A DNA stretch of 27,943 nucleotides. Origin: a virus. The stretch covers positions 1 to 27,943 of IMG/VR virus record IMGVR_UViG_3300009684_000138. The stretch is one strand, 5' to 3'. The notes beneath the pieces were generated by a model. That model was not told the origin of the DNA and ran no database searches. It saw nothing but the letters and a program-made list of their open reading frames with translations. This document shows positions 4,008 to 10,884 of the stretch, in pieces; the stretch's first letter is position 1; each line of letters begins with the position of its first letter. The translations under genes and the position numbers were made by a program.

Positions 4008-4280
4008 TTATTTCTCTATTGACACTTTTGATTGTTCCAAGAACTTCTTGATAGTGTCAATAGAGTTTTTGCATGTCTTGTTGTTTTTATACAACTCTAC
4101 TAATGTTTTTGCTATCTGTACATCTGTTAGTTTGCTTGCGTCAGGGAATTTCTTTACAATCGGACATTGAAACATAGATGCGTCTGGAATGACCACTTGA
4201 TATTTTGTGGTTGTCAATAATTGTGTGGAATTACATCCAGCCAGAAACAATGTAAACGGAATGATTACATAATACTTCAT
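4008..4280 (-). CDS. o-spanin (Rz1-like outer-membrane lipoprotein)
   Basis: A 90-residue lipoprotein. Residues 1-16 are a signal sequence ending in the lipobox LAGC, with C16 as the lipidated residue. The mature part has TTTKYQVVIPD, then MFQCP, and a C-terminal helix with LYKNNKTCKNS, a pattern I recall in phage proteins annotated Rz1-like. It would sit in the inner leaflet of the outer membrane and pair through the periplasm with the i-spanin encoded just upstream (four-base overlap). The complex fuses the two membranes in the last step of lysis. This two-gene minus-strand unit is the only minus-strand coding in the window. Its 3' end doubles as a terminator for the plus strand. Confidence 0.72.
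   Translation of the reverse strand: MKYYVIIPFTLFLAGCNSTQLLTTTKYQVVIPDASMFQCPIVKKFPDASKLTDVQIAKTLVELYKNNKTCKNSIDTIKKFLEQSKVSIEK
4014..4070 (+). terminator. rho-independent terminator of the tRNA cluster, inside the o-spanin gene
   Basis: A perfect 13-bp inverted repeat (4014-4026 with 4053-4065) followed by TTTTT on the plus strand. The 26-base loop holds a further small hairpin. It lies eight bases after tRNA-Gln and within the 3' end of the minus-strand o-spanin gene, so the coding sequence there also serves as the terminator of the opposing operon. There is no T run in the minus direction. The long loop is atypical. Confidence 0.6.
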
Positions 4281-4636
4281 TGAAGGTCTCCATTCAAACG
4301 ACGAATTGTTTCTTTTAAAATTTCTGAAGATGGGTGGTCGTTTTTCATAACTTGTTCTGAGTTTAGATATGTTTCAATTTTTGAAATTTCTATCATAAGA
4401 ACAGAATTTTTTTTATTTAAACCATCCAGTTCTTGCTTTTGTAATGTATTGATTTCATTCATTTTTATAATAAATGTTTGTTGGTCTTTGATAATCTGCT
4501 CAAGTTGTCTATTAGTCATTTCTAATATAGCTTGTTTTTTGATATTATTTTTCCACATTACTACTCCTGTAGTCAAAATAGATATTGACACAGCAGCTAT
4601 TATCCCATATAATTTAAACTTACTAAAATCAAACAT
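4277..4636 (-). CDS. i-spanin (Rz-like inner-membrane protein)
   Basis: A 119-residue type II membrane protein: one N-terminal span (about residues 9-28, YGIIAAVSISILTTGVVMW) and then a long periplasmic coiled coil rich in Q/E/K/I/L. It has the layout of lambda Rz. The start codon at 4636 is preceded (on the minus strand) by GGAG. It overlaps the lipoprotein gene by four bases, the usual coupling for spanin pairs. No promoter is obvious in the 51 bases to the divergent gene at 4688. The identity rests on topology and the paired lipoprotein more than on sequence similarity. Confidence 0.7.
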   Translation of the reverse strand: MFDFSKFKLYGIIAAVSISILTTGVVMWKNNIKKQAILEMTNRQLEQIIKDQQTFIIKMNEINTLQKQELDGLNKKNSVLMIEISKIETYLNSEQVMKNDHPSSEILKETIRRLNGDLQ

Positions 4637-4687
4637 GTCTATCCTCCATATGATAATATTTATGCAAAAGAAACAAGGAAATCCTCA

Positions 4688-5401
4688 ATGAAAGTTAATA
4701 TTGGTAATTATATTAATCCAATCAACATCGAATGGGTATTTGATCGTTATTTGGAAAAAATGCATAAGAAAGATTACTGGGACATTAATGCCCTTGACTA
4801 CACTAGATTAGATAAAGTCGTAAAATGGATCATCGAACAATCGCAAACTGTTATTGATTACACAATTAATAAATTCTATTTTAATAATAAAAATCGTAAG
4901 ATAGAAGTTCTTATTGAAAATCATGATCTTTGGTCTATGGATCAGACATTGTCTTATATCATACACCCAATGCTTATTAAACTTAAGGAATCCAAGAATG
5001 GAATTCCTATGACTGATGAAGCTGATACGCCTCATATTGAAAAAGGCAAGCCTGTAATCGAAGAAGTTGATTCTCCTCATAATTTGGATTATGATCTTTT
5101 TGGAAAAGGAAACGAAAATAATTTTGGTCATTCTGATGATAAAATGGCTGAACGTTGGGAATGGATTCTTGATGAAATGATTTATGCTTTTAGCACATTT
5201 GATGATAAATTTTTGGATCAGTTTCACACCGGCAAGATTGATTATATTTTTGTAAAAAACGAAACCACTGGCCTTTCTAGTATGCAAAAAGGACCTAATG
5301 ACACACACAAATTTGATCATGTTGGCCATGATGCTGCAATGATTCGTCGTATTAATGGTCTCAGACTGTTTGCAAAATATTATGAGTCTTTGTGGGATTA
5401 A
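4688..5401 (+). CDS. conserved T4-like phage protein, function unknown
   Basis: A 237-residue acidic soluble protein. Features seen: ENHDLWSMDQTLSYIIHPML (about residues 77-96), an acidic low-complexity middle (about 108-150), then RWEWILDEMIYAFSTF and the C-terminal RINGLRLFAKYYESLWD. This set (W-S-M-D-x-T-L, W-x-x-x-L-D-E-M-I, N-G-L-R-L-F-x-K-Y-Y) recurs in phage proteins that I recall as conserved but unassigned in T4-like cyanophages and relatives. No membrane or nuclease motif is visible. An AAGGA box precedes ATG 4688. It lies between the spanins and the heat-shock gene. Confidence 0.65.
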   Translation: MKVNIGNYINPINIEWVFDRYLEKMHKKDYWDINALDYTRLDKVVKWIIEQSQTVIDYTINKFYFNNKNRKIEVLIENHDLWSMDQTLSYIIHPMLIKLKESKNGIPMTDEADTPHIEKGKPVIEEVDSPHNLDYDLFGKGNENNFGHSDDKMAERWEWILDEMIYAFSTFDDKFLDQFHTGKIDYIFVKNETTGLSSMQKGPNDTHKFDHVGHDAAMIRRINGLRLFAKYYESLWD

Positions 5402-5405
5402 ATAC

Positions 5406-5434
5406 TTGACAAATAATGGACTGCATACTAAATA
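5406..5434 (+). promoter_or_regulatory. possible promoter of the small heat-shock gene
   Basis: TTGACA at 5406-5411 is a perfect -35. The -10 is weak: TAAATA at 5429-5434 (spacing 17), matching 3 of 6, or an overlapping alternative. If used, the transcript would start near 5441, inside the dyad at 5435-5467. Confidence 0.4.
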
Positions 5435-5467
5435 ATATCATGTAGTGCCTAATGGACTACATGATAT
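5435..5467 (+). promoter_or_regulatory. 12-9-12 inverted repeat at the heat-shock gene start region
   Basis: Perfect 12-bp arms ATATCATGTAGT (5435-5446) and ACTACATGATAT (5456-5467) with a nine-base spacer. It overlaps the expected transcription start, so it may be an operator, or a leader hairpin in read-through RNA. The nine-base spacer is like the HrcA operator CIRCE, but the arm sequence is not CIRCE. No T run follows, so it is not a terminator. Confidence 0.5.
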
Positions 5468-5471
5468 ATAC

Positions 5472-5487
5472 CTCGCTTAAATAGGAG
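5472..5487 (+). promoter_or_regulatory. ROSE-like RNA thermometer over the heat-shock RBS
   Basis: The leader just before the small heat-shock gene has CUCGCU (5472-5477) pairing with the RBS AGGAG (5483-5487) across a five-base loop. Pairs are C5472-G5487, U5473-A5486, C5474-G5485, C5476-G5484 and U5477-A5483, with G5475 unpaired. The U-Y-G-C-U anti-RBS motif with one extruded G is the hallmark of ROSE elements, which control ibpA/hspA-type genes in rhizobia and enterobacteria. The downstream gene is exactly that family. Melting at higher temperature would free the RBS. Function is inferred from motif and context. Confidence 0.6.
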
Positions 5488-5495
5488 AATTAAAA

Positions 5496-5993
5496 ATGAA
5501 TGCATGGAAAATCGACCATACTTTTGCTGATATGGAAAAGTTTAATAAGTTTTTTGTTGGCTCAGATAAGTTTGCTGCCAAGATTCAAGAAACAGTTGAT
5601 CATATTTCTAAGACTTCAGTAGGATATCCGCCATTCAACCTCAAGAAGGTTGATGAAAATAAGTATGTTGTTGAGGTTGCTGTTGCTGGATTCGGCAAGC
5701 AAGACGTTGAACTTACTCTTGAAGATAATAAGCTTTTCATCAAGGGGTCTACTACACTTGATACATTGACTCAAGATGGTATTGACGTACAATATCTACA
5801 TAAGGGAATTGCTGATCGTTCTTTTACTCGCACTTTCACTCTTGCTGATAACGTCGTTGTGAATAATGCACAAATGATCAATGGTCTTCTAAAAATTTGG
5901 CTGGAACATGTTATTCCAGAAAATAAGAAGCCCAAGAAAATCGATATTACGGATGCTAATCAACCGGATAATCGAGAATACCTCAAAGGTTAA
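5496..5993 (+). CDS. hsp20: small heat-shock protein, Hsp20/alpha-crystallin family (IbpA-like)
   Basis: A 165-residue sHSP of the IbpA/HspA class, near the usual length. Seen: YPPFNLKKVDENKYVVEVAV (about residues 45-64) opening the alpha-crystallin domain, AGFGKQDVELTLEDNKLFIKG, then GIADRSFTRTFTLADNV and GLLKIWLEHVIPE at the end of the domain, and a short C-terminal tail. It acts as an ATP-independent holdase for unfolding proteins. Phage copies are frequent in T4-like cyanophages, where a role in keeping virion or replication proteins folded has been suggested. It has its own leader with a ROSE-like hairpin and is closed by a strong terminator, so it is a single-gene unit. RBS AGGAG at 5483-5487, start ATG 5496. 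Confidence 0.92.
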   Translation: MNAWKIDHTFADMEKFNKFFVGSDKFAAKIQETVDHISKTSVGYPPFNLKKVDENKYVVEVAVAGFGKQDVELTLEDNKLFIKGSTTLDTLTQDGIDVQYLHKGIADRSFTRTFTLADNVVVNNAQMINGLLKIWLEHVIPENKKPKKIDITDANQPDNREYLKG

Positions 5994-5995
5994 TT

Positions 5996-6021
5996 AAAGG
6001 GGGCAAAAGCCCCCTTTTTCT
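5996..6021 (+). terminator. rho-independent terminator after the heat-shock gene
   Basis: Stem AAAGGGGGC (5996-6004) with GCCCCCTTT (6009-6017), loop AAAA, then a T-rich tail. Strong, compact, and directly after the stop codon of the heat-shock gene. Confidence 0.92.
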
Positions 6022-6038
6022 TTAATAAAGGAGTTAAA

Positions 6039-6212
6039 ATGTTTTTTGATTATTTTTCGCATGTATTTGATGTGGCAAAAAAATCAATTCGTTGTACACA
6101 AGCTATCAATGAACTCAATCGTTTAAGTGATCGTGAACTCAATGATCTTGGATTGACTCGTGGTGAAATTTATGCAACTGTATACCTAACAATGTTGATA
6201 ACTGATAAATAG
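6039..6212 (+). CDS. DUF1127-type small protein
   Basis: A 57-residue protein. Its C-terminal half reads INELNRLSDRELNDLGLTRG followed by EI, the signature of DUF1127 (L-x-x-L-S-D-x-E-L-x-D-I-G-L-x-R-x-D/E-I). The family is abundant in alphaproteobacteria. From memory, members there have been tied to RNA turnover, phosphate and stress responses, and some bind RNA. AGGAG at 6029-6033 sets ATG 6039. The gene lies between the heat-shock terminator and the endolysin. Presence in a phage suggests capture from an alphaproteobacterial host and possible interference with host RNA decay or small-RNA control; that is inference. The frame is short but the motif match is clear. Confidence 0.8.
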   Translation: MFFDYFSHVFDVAKKSIRCTQAINELNRLSDRELNDLGLTRGEIYATVYLTMLITDK

Positions 6213-6263
6213 TTATAATGAATTTCTTCTATATTATGAAAAATTATTATAGGAGAATAACTT

Positions 6264-6878
6264 ATGTCTATCTCATTAGAAAAATTAAATTCTGCATTTG
6301 CTGATGCTACTGAAGAAGATGTTACTTTATATTTTGAAGCGTTCAATCAGGTGTGTCTAGATTATGAAATCAATACACCTGAAAGAATGGCAGCATTTAT
6401 CGCTCAAGTAGCACATGAAAGTGGTCAATTGACTGCTGTAAAAGAAAATCTTAATTATTCTGCTGATGGTCTCATGCGAATTTTTAAAAAGTATTTTACC
6501 CCAGCATTAGCTGCTCAATATGCTCGTAAACCAGAAAAAATTGCGTCTCGTGTATACGCTAATCGTATGGGCAATGGTCCAGAAGAAACTGGTGATGGAT
6601 GGAAATATCGTGGTCGTGGTCTTATTCAATTAACTGGTAAAGACAATTATACCAAATTTGCGGCTGACATGGAAATGACTTTAGACGAGGCTGTTGAATA
6701 TCTTGAAACACCAGAAGGCGCAATGGAATCTGCTGCTTGGTTTTGGAATTCAAGAAATTTAAATTCTTATGCTGATAGAGGAAATATTACTAAAGTTTCT
6801 GAATTAGTCAATGGTAAACCAGTAAATCATTTGCAAAATAGAATTGATTTATATAATCATGCGCTTTCTGTTCTATAA
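6264..6878 (+). CDS. endolysin, glycoside hydrolase family 19 (chitinase-like)
   Basis: A 204-residue GH19 lysozyme-like enzyme, a single catalytic domain with no signal peptide. AAFIAQVAHESGQ (catalytic Glu at about 52) and KENLNYSADGL (second Glu at about 61) precede the family motif NRMGNGPEETGDGWKYRGRG followed by LIQLTG. It cleaves the glycan strand of peptidoglycan at lysis. AGGAG sits six to ten bases before ATG 6264. The stop codon overlaps the start of the holin-like gene (TAATG), so the pair is translationally coupled and forms the lysis cassette. The enzyme would need the holin to reach the periplasm. Confidence 0.93.
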   Translation: MSISLEKLNSAFADATEEDVTLYFEAFNQVCLDYEINTPERMAAFIAQVAHESGQLTAVKENLNYSADGLMRIFKKYFTPALAAQYARKPEKIASRVYANRMGNGPEETGDGWKYRGRGLIQLTGKDNYTKFAADMEMTLDEAVEYLETPEGAMESAAWFWNSRNLNSYADRGNITKVSELVNGKPVNHLQNRIDLYNHALSVL

Positions 6879-7285
6879 TGCCAGACAATTTAGAAGATCA
6901 AAAATTTGTTTCTGCCGATTCGCAATATGAATCATGGTTCAATAGAAACTGGCGTCCATCAGCCGCTTGGTTGTATATGGCAACATGTGCATTTGATTTC
7001 ATCATCGCACCAATTTGTTGGGCAATCATTCAAGGCTACTTTGGCAAACAGATCATACCTTGGGTACCACTAACGCTGCAAGGCGCTGGGCTATACCATA
7101 TGTCTATGGGTGCTATCATCGGCGTCACAGCATGGACTAGAGGGCAGGAAAAGATATCTGCGATGAATCTTGCAATGACATATTCTGATCCAGAGATTGC
7201 TGATAGAAAAAGAGCAGCAATTTTAAGAAAAGCTGGACAAACCAATGATGCTGATGCTACAATAGGTGACAAGAAACCCATTTAA
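6878..7285 (+). CDS. holin-like membrane protein (3-TM phage/GTA type)
   Basis: A 135-residue membrane protein. A hydrophilic N-terminal 25 residues end in FNRNWRPSAAW; hydrophobic segments lie at about 27-52, 60-72 and 75-90 (YHMSMGAIIGVTAWTRGQEK closes the last). The cytoplasmic tail is charged. The N-R-x-W-R-P motif, the L-Q-G-A-G turn and R-G-x-E-K ending fit the 3-TM holin family of phages and gene transfer agents. It is coupled to the GH19 endolysin by a one-base overlap. The holin would open the inner membrane to release the enzyme. Lysis timing is not visible in the sequence. Confidence 0.78.
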   Translation: MPDNLEDQKFVSADSQYESWFNRNWRPSAAWLYMATCAFDFIIAPICWAIIQGYFGKQIIPWVPLTLQGAGLYHMSMGAIIGVTAWTRGQEKISAMNLAMTYSDPEIADRKRAAILRKAGQTNDADATIGDKKPI

Positions 7286-7300
7286 TTTATTGGAGACATT

Positions 7301-9763
7301 ATGGAATTTTACACCAACGTTTATCAACGAGGCGATAAGATTTACGTGCGTGGATACGACAAAGGTCTTCGTGTGAAGAAAATTATTGATTATGAACCAT
7401 ATGTTTTTCTTCATCATAATAATCAGGGTGAATATAAGACACTTGATGGCACTCCTGTAATTAAATTTCCGTTTGAAAGTATCAAGTCTGCACGTGAATT
7501 TTTAACTCAGAATGAAGGTGTATCAAATAGGGAAGTGTATGGAATCACACATTTCCTTTATCAGTATATCTATGATCATTTTAAGGGTGAAATTAATTAT
7601 AATCCAGAGTTTATCACTGTTGGTACAATCGATATTGAGTGTGCTGCTGATGCTGGATTTCCTGATATTCAGAAGGCTGATAAGCCTCTAACTGCTATTA
7701 CTATTCGGTGTCGTAACCGTTCTTACGTATTTGGATGTGGTAATTTCTTTACTGTTGATCCTAACATTTATTATATTAAATGCAAGGATGAACCAGAACT
7801 TATTCAAATGTTTATTAAGTGTTGGAAGGCACTTGATTTAGATATCGTTACTGGATGGAACATTGAATTCTTCGACATTCCTTATATCATCAATCGTATC
7901 AAGCTGGTGTTTGGAGAAGCAGAAGCTAAGAAGCTTTCGCCTTGGGGTGTTATTCAAGAGAAAACTGTAGAGTTCAAGGGTAAAGAGAATCAGACATATT
8001 CGATTGCTGGTATCTCTACGCTTGATTATTATCAACTTTATCGTAAGTTTACTTTTGGTAATCAGGAATCATATAAACTTGATTATATTGCCCAAGAAGA
8101 ATTGGGTGAGAAGAAAATCGCATATGATGGTTCTTTGCTTGATCTATACAAGAATGATTTCCAGAAGTTTATTGAATATAACATTCATGACTGTGTTCTG
8201 GTAGATCGTTTGGATGGAAAGCTTAAGTTTATTGAACAGGTTATGGCTCTGGCATACGATGCGAAGGTAAACTATAATGATACAATGACTACGGTTCGTC
8301 CGTGGGATATTATCATTCATAATTATCTAATGGATCAGAACATCGTAGTTCCTCCAATGAAGGTTCAAACTATGGATGAGCCTCTTGTTGGTGGTCACGT
8401 CAAAGAGCCAAAGATTGGCCTTTCAAAGTGGGTTGTGTCTTTTGATTTGAATTCACTTTACCCACATTTGATTATGCAATATAATATTTCGCCAGAGATG
8501 TTTGCTGGAAGGATTGATTTCCCATCAATTGATTATCTATTGAAGGGTGATTGGGAATATCGTGATAGTATGGTGTCATACGCAGCTAATGGTTGTACTT
8601 ATCGAAAGAATAAGCAGGGATTTCTTCCTACTTTGATGGAAAAGATGTACAATGATCGTGTTGTATATAAGAAAAAGATGATCGAAGCAAAGAAAAGGTT
8701 TGAAATTACTAAGTCTAAGGAAGATGAGAACCTTATTGCTCGTTATCACAATATGCAGATGGCCAAGAAAATTCAGCTTAATTCTGCATATGGTGCGTTG
8801 GGAAATCTTTACTTTCGTTGGTTTAATTTCAATCACGCTGAAGCTATTACTATGTCTGGTCAGCTTTCAATTCGTTGGATTGAAAAGAAGATGAATGAAT
8901 ACATGAATAAGATGATGAACACTAATGGTGTTGATTATGTCATTGCGTCAGATACTGATTCTATCTATGTTACGTTTGAATCTTTAGTTAATAAACTTGA
9001 TAAAATGGAAGACCCTCTTATCGTTGATGCTATTGATAAGTTTGTTGAAATTAAAATTCAGCCTTATCTTAATGCATGTTATCAAGAACTTGCTGATATG
9101 ATGAATGCATATCAACAGAAGATGCAGATGAAGCGTGAAACTATTGCCAATAAGGGTATTTGGCGAGCGAAGAAGATGTATATTTTGAATGCATGGAATG
9201 TTGAAGGTGTGCAGTATGATAAGCCTAAACTCAAGATCATGGGCATCGAAGCAGTACGATCATCAACACCTTATGCTTGTCGTGAAGGTATTAAAAAGTC
9301 GTTAGCTATTATCATGAATAAGGAAGAAGCTGATTTACAAGAGTTTGTTGCTAACTTTCAAGATGAGTTTGATACATTCTCATTCGAGCAGGTTGCATCG
9401 CCTTCTGGTGTCAATGGTATGAAGAAATATTATGATAAGGATACAATTTACACTCTTGGTACTCCAATTCATGTCAAGGGATCATTGATCTTTAATCATC
9501 TTCTTCTTAAAAAGAGCATTAAAAATGTTCCACCTATCATGGATGGTGATAAGATCAAGTTTGCATATTTGAAGATGCCCAATCCTGTTCATGATACGGT
9601 TATCTCATGTCCAGATAATCTTCCTATTGAATTCAACTTGGATAAGTACATTGACAGAGATAAGCAGTTTGATAAAGCATTCATGATACCACTTAAATCA
9701 ATTACAGATGTAATTGGTTGGTCCCCAGTAAAAAGATCATCATTAGAAGGATTATTTGGATGA
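7301..9763 (+). CDS. 43: DNA polymerase, family B (T4 gp43-like)
   Basis: An 820-residue replicative polymerase, shorter than T4 gp43 (898) and near the cyanophage length. The proofreading exonuclease is intact: Exo I TIDIEC (D111, E113), Exo II TGWNIEFFDIP (184-194), Exo III YNIHDCVLVD (293-302). The polymerase motifs are also intact: A DLNSLYP (382-388), B KKIQLNSAYG (489-498), C DTDS (551-554), and KKMYI further on. The C-terminal SSLEGLFG is probably the sliding-clamp-binding tail. Start ATG 7301 has GGAG at 7291-7294. It heads a run of overlapping genes (small protein, membrane protein, uvsX, gp41), a typical T4-type replication block. Confidence 0.97.
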   Translation: MEFYTNVYQRGDKIYVRGYDKGLRVKKIIDYEPYVFLHHNNQGEYKTLDGTPVIKFPFESIKSAREFLTQNEGVSNREVYGITHFLYQYIYDHFKGEINYNPEFITVGTIDIECAADAGFPDIQKADKPLTAITIRCRNRSYVFGCGNFFTVDPNIYYIKCKDEPELIQMFIKCWKALDLDIVTGWNIEFFDIPYIINRIKLVFGEAEAKKLSPWGVIQEKTVEFKGKENQTYSIAGISTLDYYQLYRKFTFGNQESYKLDYIAQEELGEKKIAYDGSLLDLYKNDFQKFIEYNIHDCVLVDRLDGKLKFIEQVMALAYDAKVNYNDTMTTVRPWDIIIHNYLMDQNIVVPPMKVQTMDEPLVGGHVKEPKIGLSKWVVSFDLNSLYPHLIMQYNISPEMFAGRIDFPSIDYLLKGDWEYRDSMVSYAANGCTYRKNKQGFLPTLMEKMYNDRVVYKKKMIEAKKRFEITKSKEDENLIARYHNMQMAKKIQLNSAYGALGNLYFRWFNFNHAEAITMSGQLSIRWIEKKMNEYMNKMMNTNGVDYVIASDTDSIYVTFESLVNKLDKMEDPLIVDAIDKFVEIKIQPYLNACYQELADMMNAYQQKMQMKRETIANKGIWRAKKMYILNAWNVEGVQYDKPKLKIMGIEAVRSSTPYACREGIKKSLAIIMNKEEADLQEFVANFQDEFDTFSFEQVASPSGVNGMKKYYDKDTIYTLGTPIHVKGSLIFNHLLLKKSIKNVPPIMDGDKIKFAYLKMPNPVHDTVISCPDNLPIEFNLDKYIDRDKQFDKAFMIPLKSITDVIGWSPVKRSSLEGLFG

Positions 9764-10041
9764 AGTTAAATGAAGAAGACGATTTTGGGTTTTCACTTGT
9801 CTCTGAACAGGAGTTGAAGGCACACGAAGAACTCTTGAGACAAAAGGTTCAAGAGCAGACAGTAGTCAAGGATTCCTTGACTACTCAATATCAAAATAAA
9901 ATCGATGGATTAATGGCGATGATCATGCCTCTCCTTACAAATTTAGCTAAAGACCCAACTAAAGAATATATTTTTTGGCCAGATCGTTCAGTTAAGATTA
10001 ATGCTTTTAAGAAAAAAATAGAGGACTACGTAAACACCTAA
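9760..10041 (+). CDS. small conserved protein downstream of gp43
   Basis: A 93-residue soluble protein overlapping the gp43 stop (ATGA) and the next start (TAATG). The N terminus is acidic (EEDDFGFSLVSEQE), the middle is helical with many E/K/Q, and the C terminus has LLTNLAKDPTKEYIFWPDRS then KINAFKKKI. The P-x-K-E-Y-I-x-W-P-D-R pattern occurs in small proteins next to gp43 or uvsX in T4-like marine phages; no function is known to me. ATG 9760 is favoured over an upstream in-frame ATG at 9718, which lies deep in gp43. Tight coupling to polymerase and recombinase genes suggests a replication-related role. Confidence 0.7.
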   Translation: MKLNEEDDFGFSLVSEQELKAHEELLRQKVQEQTVVKDSLTTQYQNKIDGLMAMIMPLLTNLAKDPTKEYIFWPDRSVKINAFKKKIEDYVNT

Positions 10042-10877
10042 TGATAAATTACCTAGCATTATTGTCGGCACTTGCTGTATCAGGGGTGTCGGCTTATTAT
10101 TCTATAATTGGTCTCACTACAATTTTTTCTTCTCAATTCTGGCCTGTTGTAATTATGGGAACAGTTCTTGAATTTGGAAAATTAGTAACTGCATCATGGC
10201 TTTATAGAAATTGGGATATGTCTTCAATATTGATCAGGACATATTTGACAAGTGCGGTTATAGTATTGATGTTAATTACATCTATGGGTATTTTTGGATT
10301 TTTATCAAAAGCTCACATTGAACAATCATTAAACATCAATAATGGCGGCAGAGAACAAGTTGCCATTATTCAAAATAACATTGATGTACAGAAACAATAC
10401 ATTGATGATTTAAATAAACAAATTCAACAAATTGATGCTGCAATTAATAAAATGACAGATCGTGGACAAGCTAATTCATCTTTAAGAGCAGCAGACCAAC
10501 AACGCAAAACTAGAGATTCTCTGGTTCTAAAGAAAGATATCCATGTCAAAAATATATCCACACTTACACAAGAACGAATCAAATACGAATCAGAATCCCG
10601 TAAACTTGAAGCCGAAGTCGGGCCTATTAAATACATTGCGGAACTTATTTACGAAAATGGTGAAGCGGCTAATTTAGAACGAGCCGTAAGATACGTAATC
10701 ATATTATTGGTTCTGGTATTTGATCCTCTTGCTGTCATTTTGTTGATAGCAGCTAATCAAGGCATCGCTGAACAAAAAGTTACAATCAAAAAAACAGTCA
10801 TCCGTAAAAAGAAAAAACAGTTGACTTCTGACCAAAAAGCACTTAAAATAGATTCTGATAAAGTATTCAAACAATGA
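10041..10877 (+). CDS. membrane protein with central coiled coil
   Basis: A 278-residue integral membrane protein. Three hydrophobic segments lie in the first 90 residues (about 4-26, 32-50 and 66-90), then a coiled coil of about 120 residues (about 100-205, rich in Q/I/D/K), then a fourth span (about 216-238, YVIILLVLVFDPLAVILLI) and a very basic cytoplasmic tail. Similar proteins occur beside uvsX in T4-like cyanophages and relatives, with unknown function. A membrane anchor for the replication machinery is one idea; no sequence motif proves it. It is coupled to the preceding gene (TAATG) and followed seven bases later by uvsX. Confidence 0.7.
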   Translation: MINYLALLSALAVSGVSAYYSIIGLTTIFSSQFWPVVIMGTVLEFGKLVTASWLYRNWDMSSILIRTYLTSAVIVLMLITSMGIFGFLSKAHIEQSLNINNGGREQVAIIQNNIDVQKQYIDDLNKQIQQIDAAINKMTDRGQANSSLRAADQQRKTRDSLVLKKDIHVKNISTLTQERIKYESESRKLEAEVGPIKYIAELIYENGEAANLERAVRYVIILLVLVFDPLAVILLIAANQGIAEQKVTIKKTVIRKKKKQLTSDQKALKIDSDKVFKQ

Positions 10878-10884
10878 GGTAAAC

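Noticed and set aside
4808-5329. 173-codon minus-strand open frame
   Set aside because: Antisense to a conserved plus-strand gene, with no RBS and an improbable composition rich in Ile, Phe and Lys.
5435-5467. CIRCE element
   Set aside because: Spacer length agrees but the arms do not match the conserved TTAGCACTC/GAGTGCTAA sequence.
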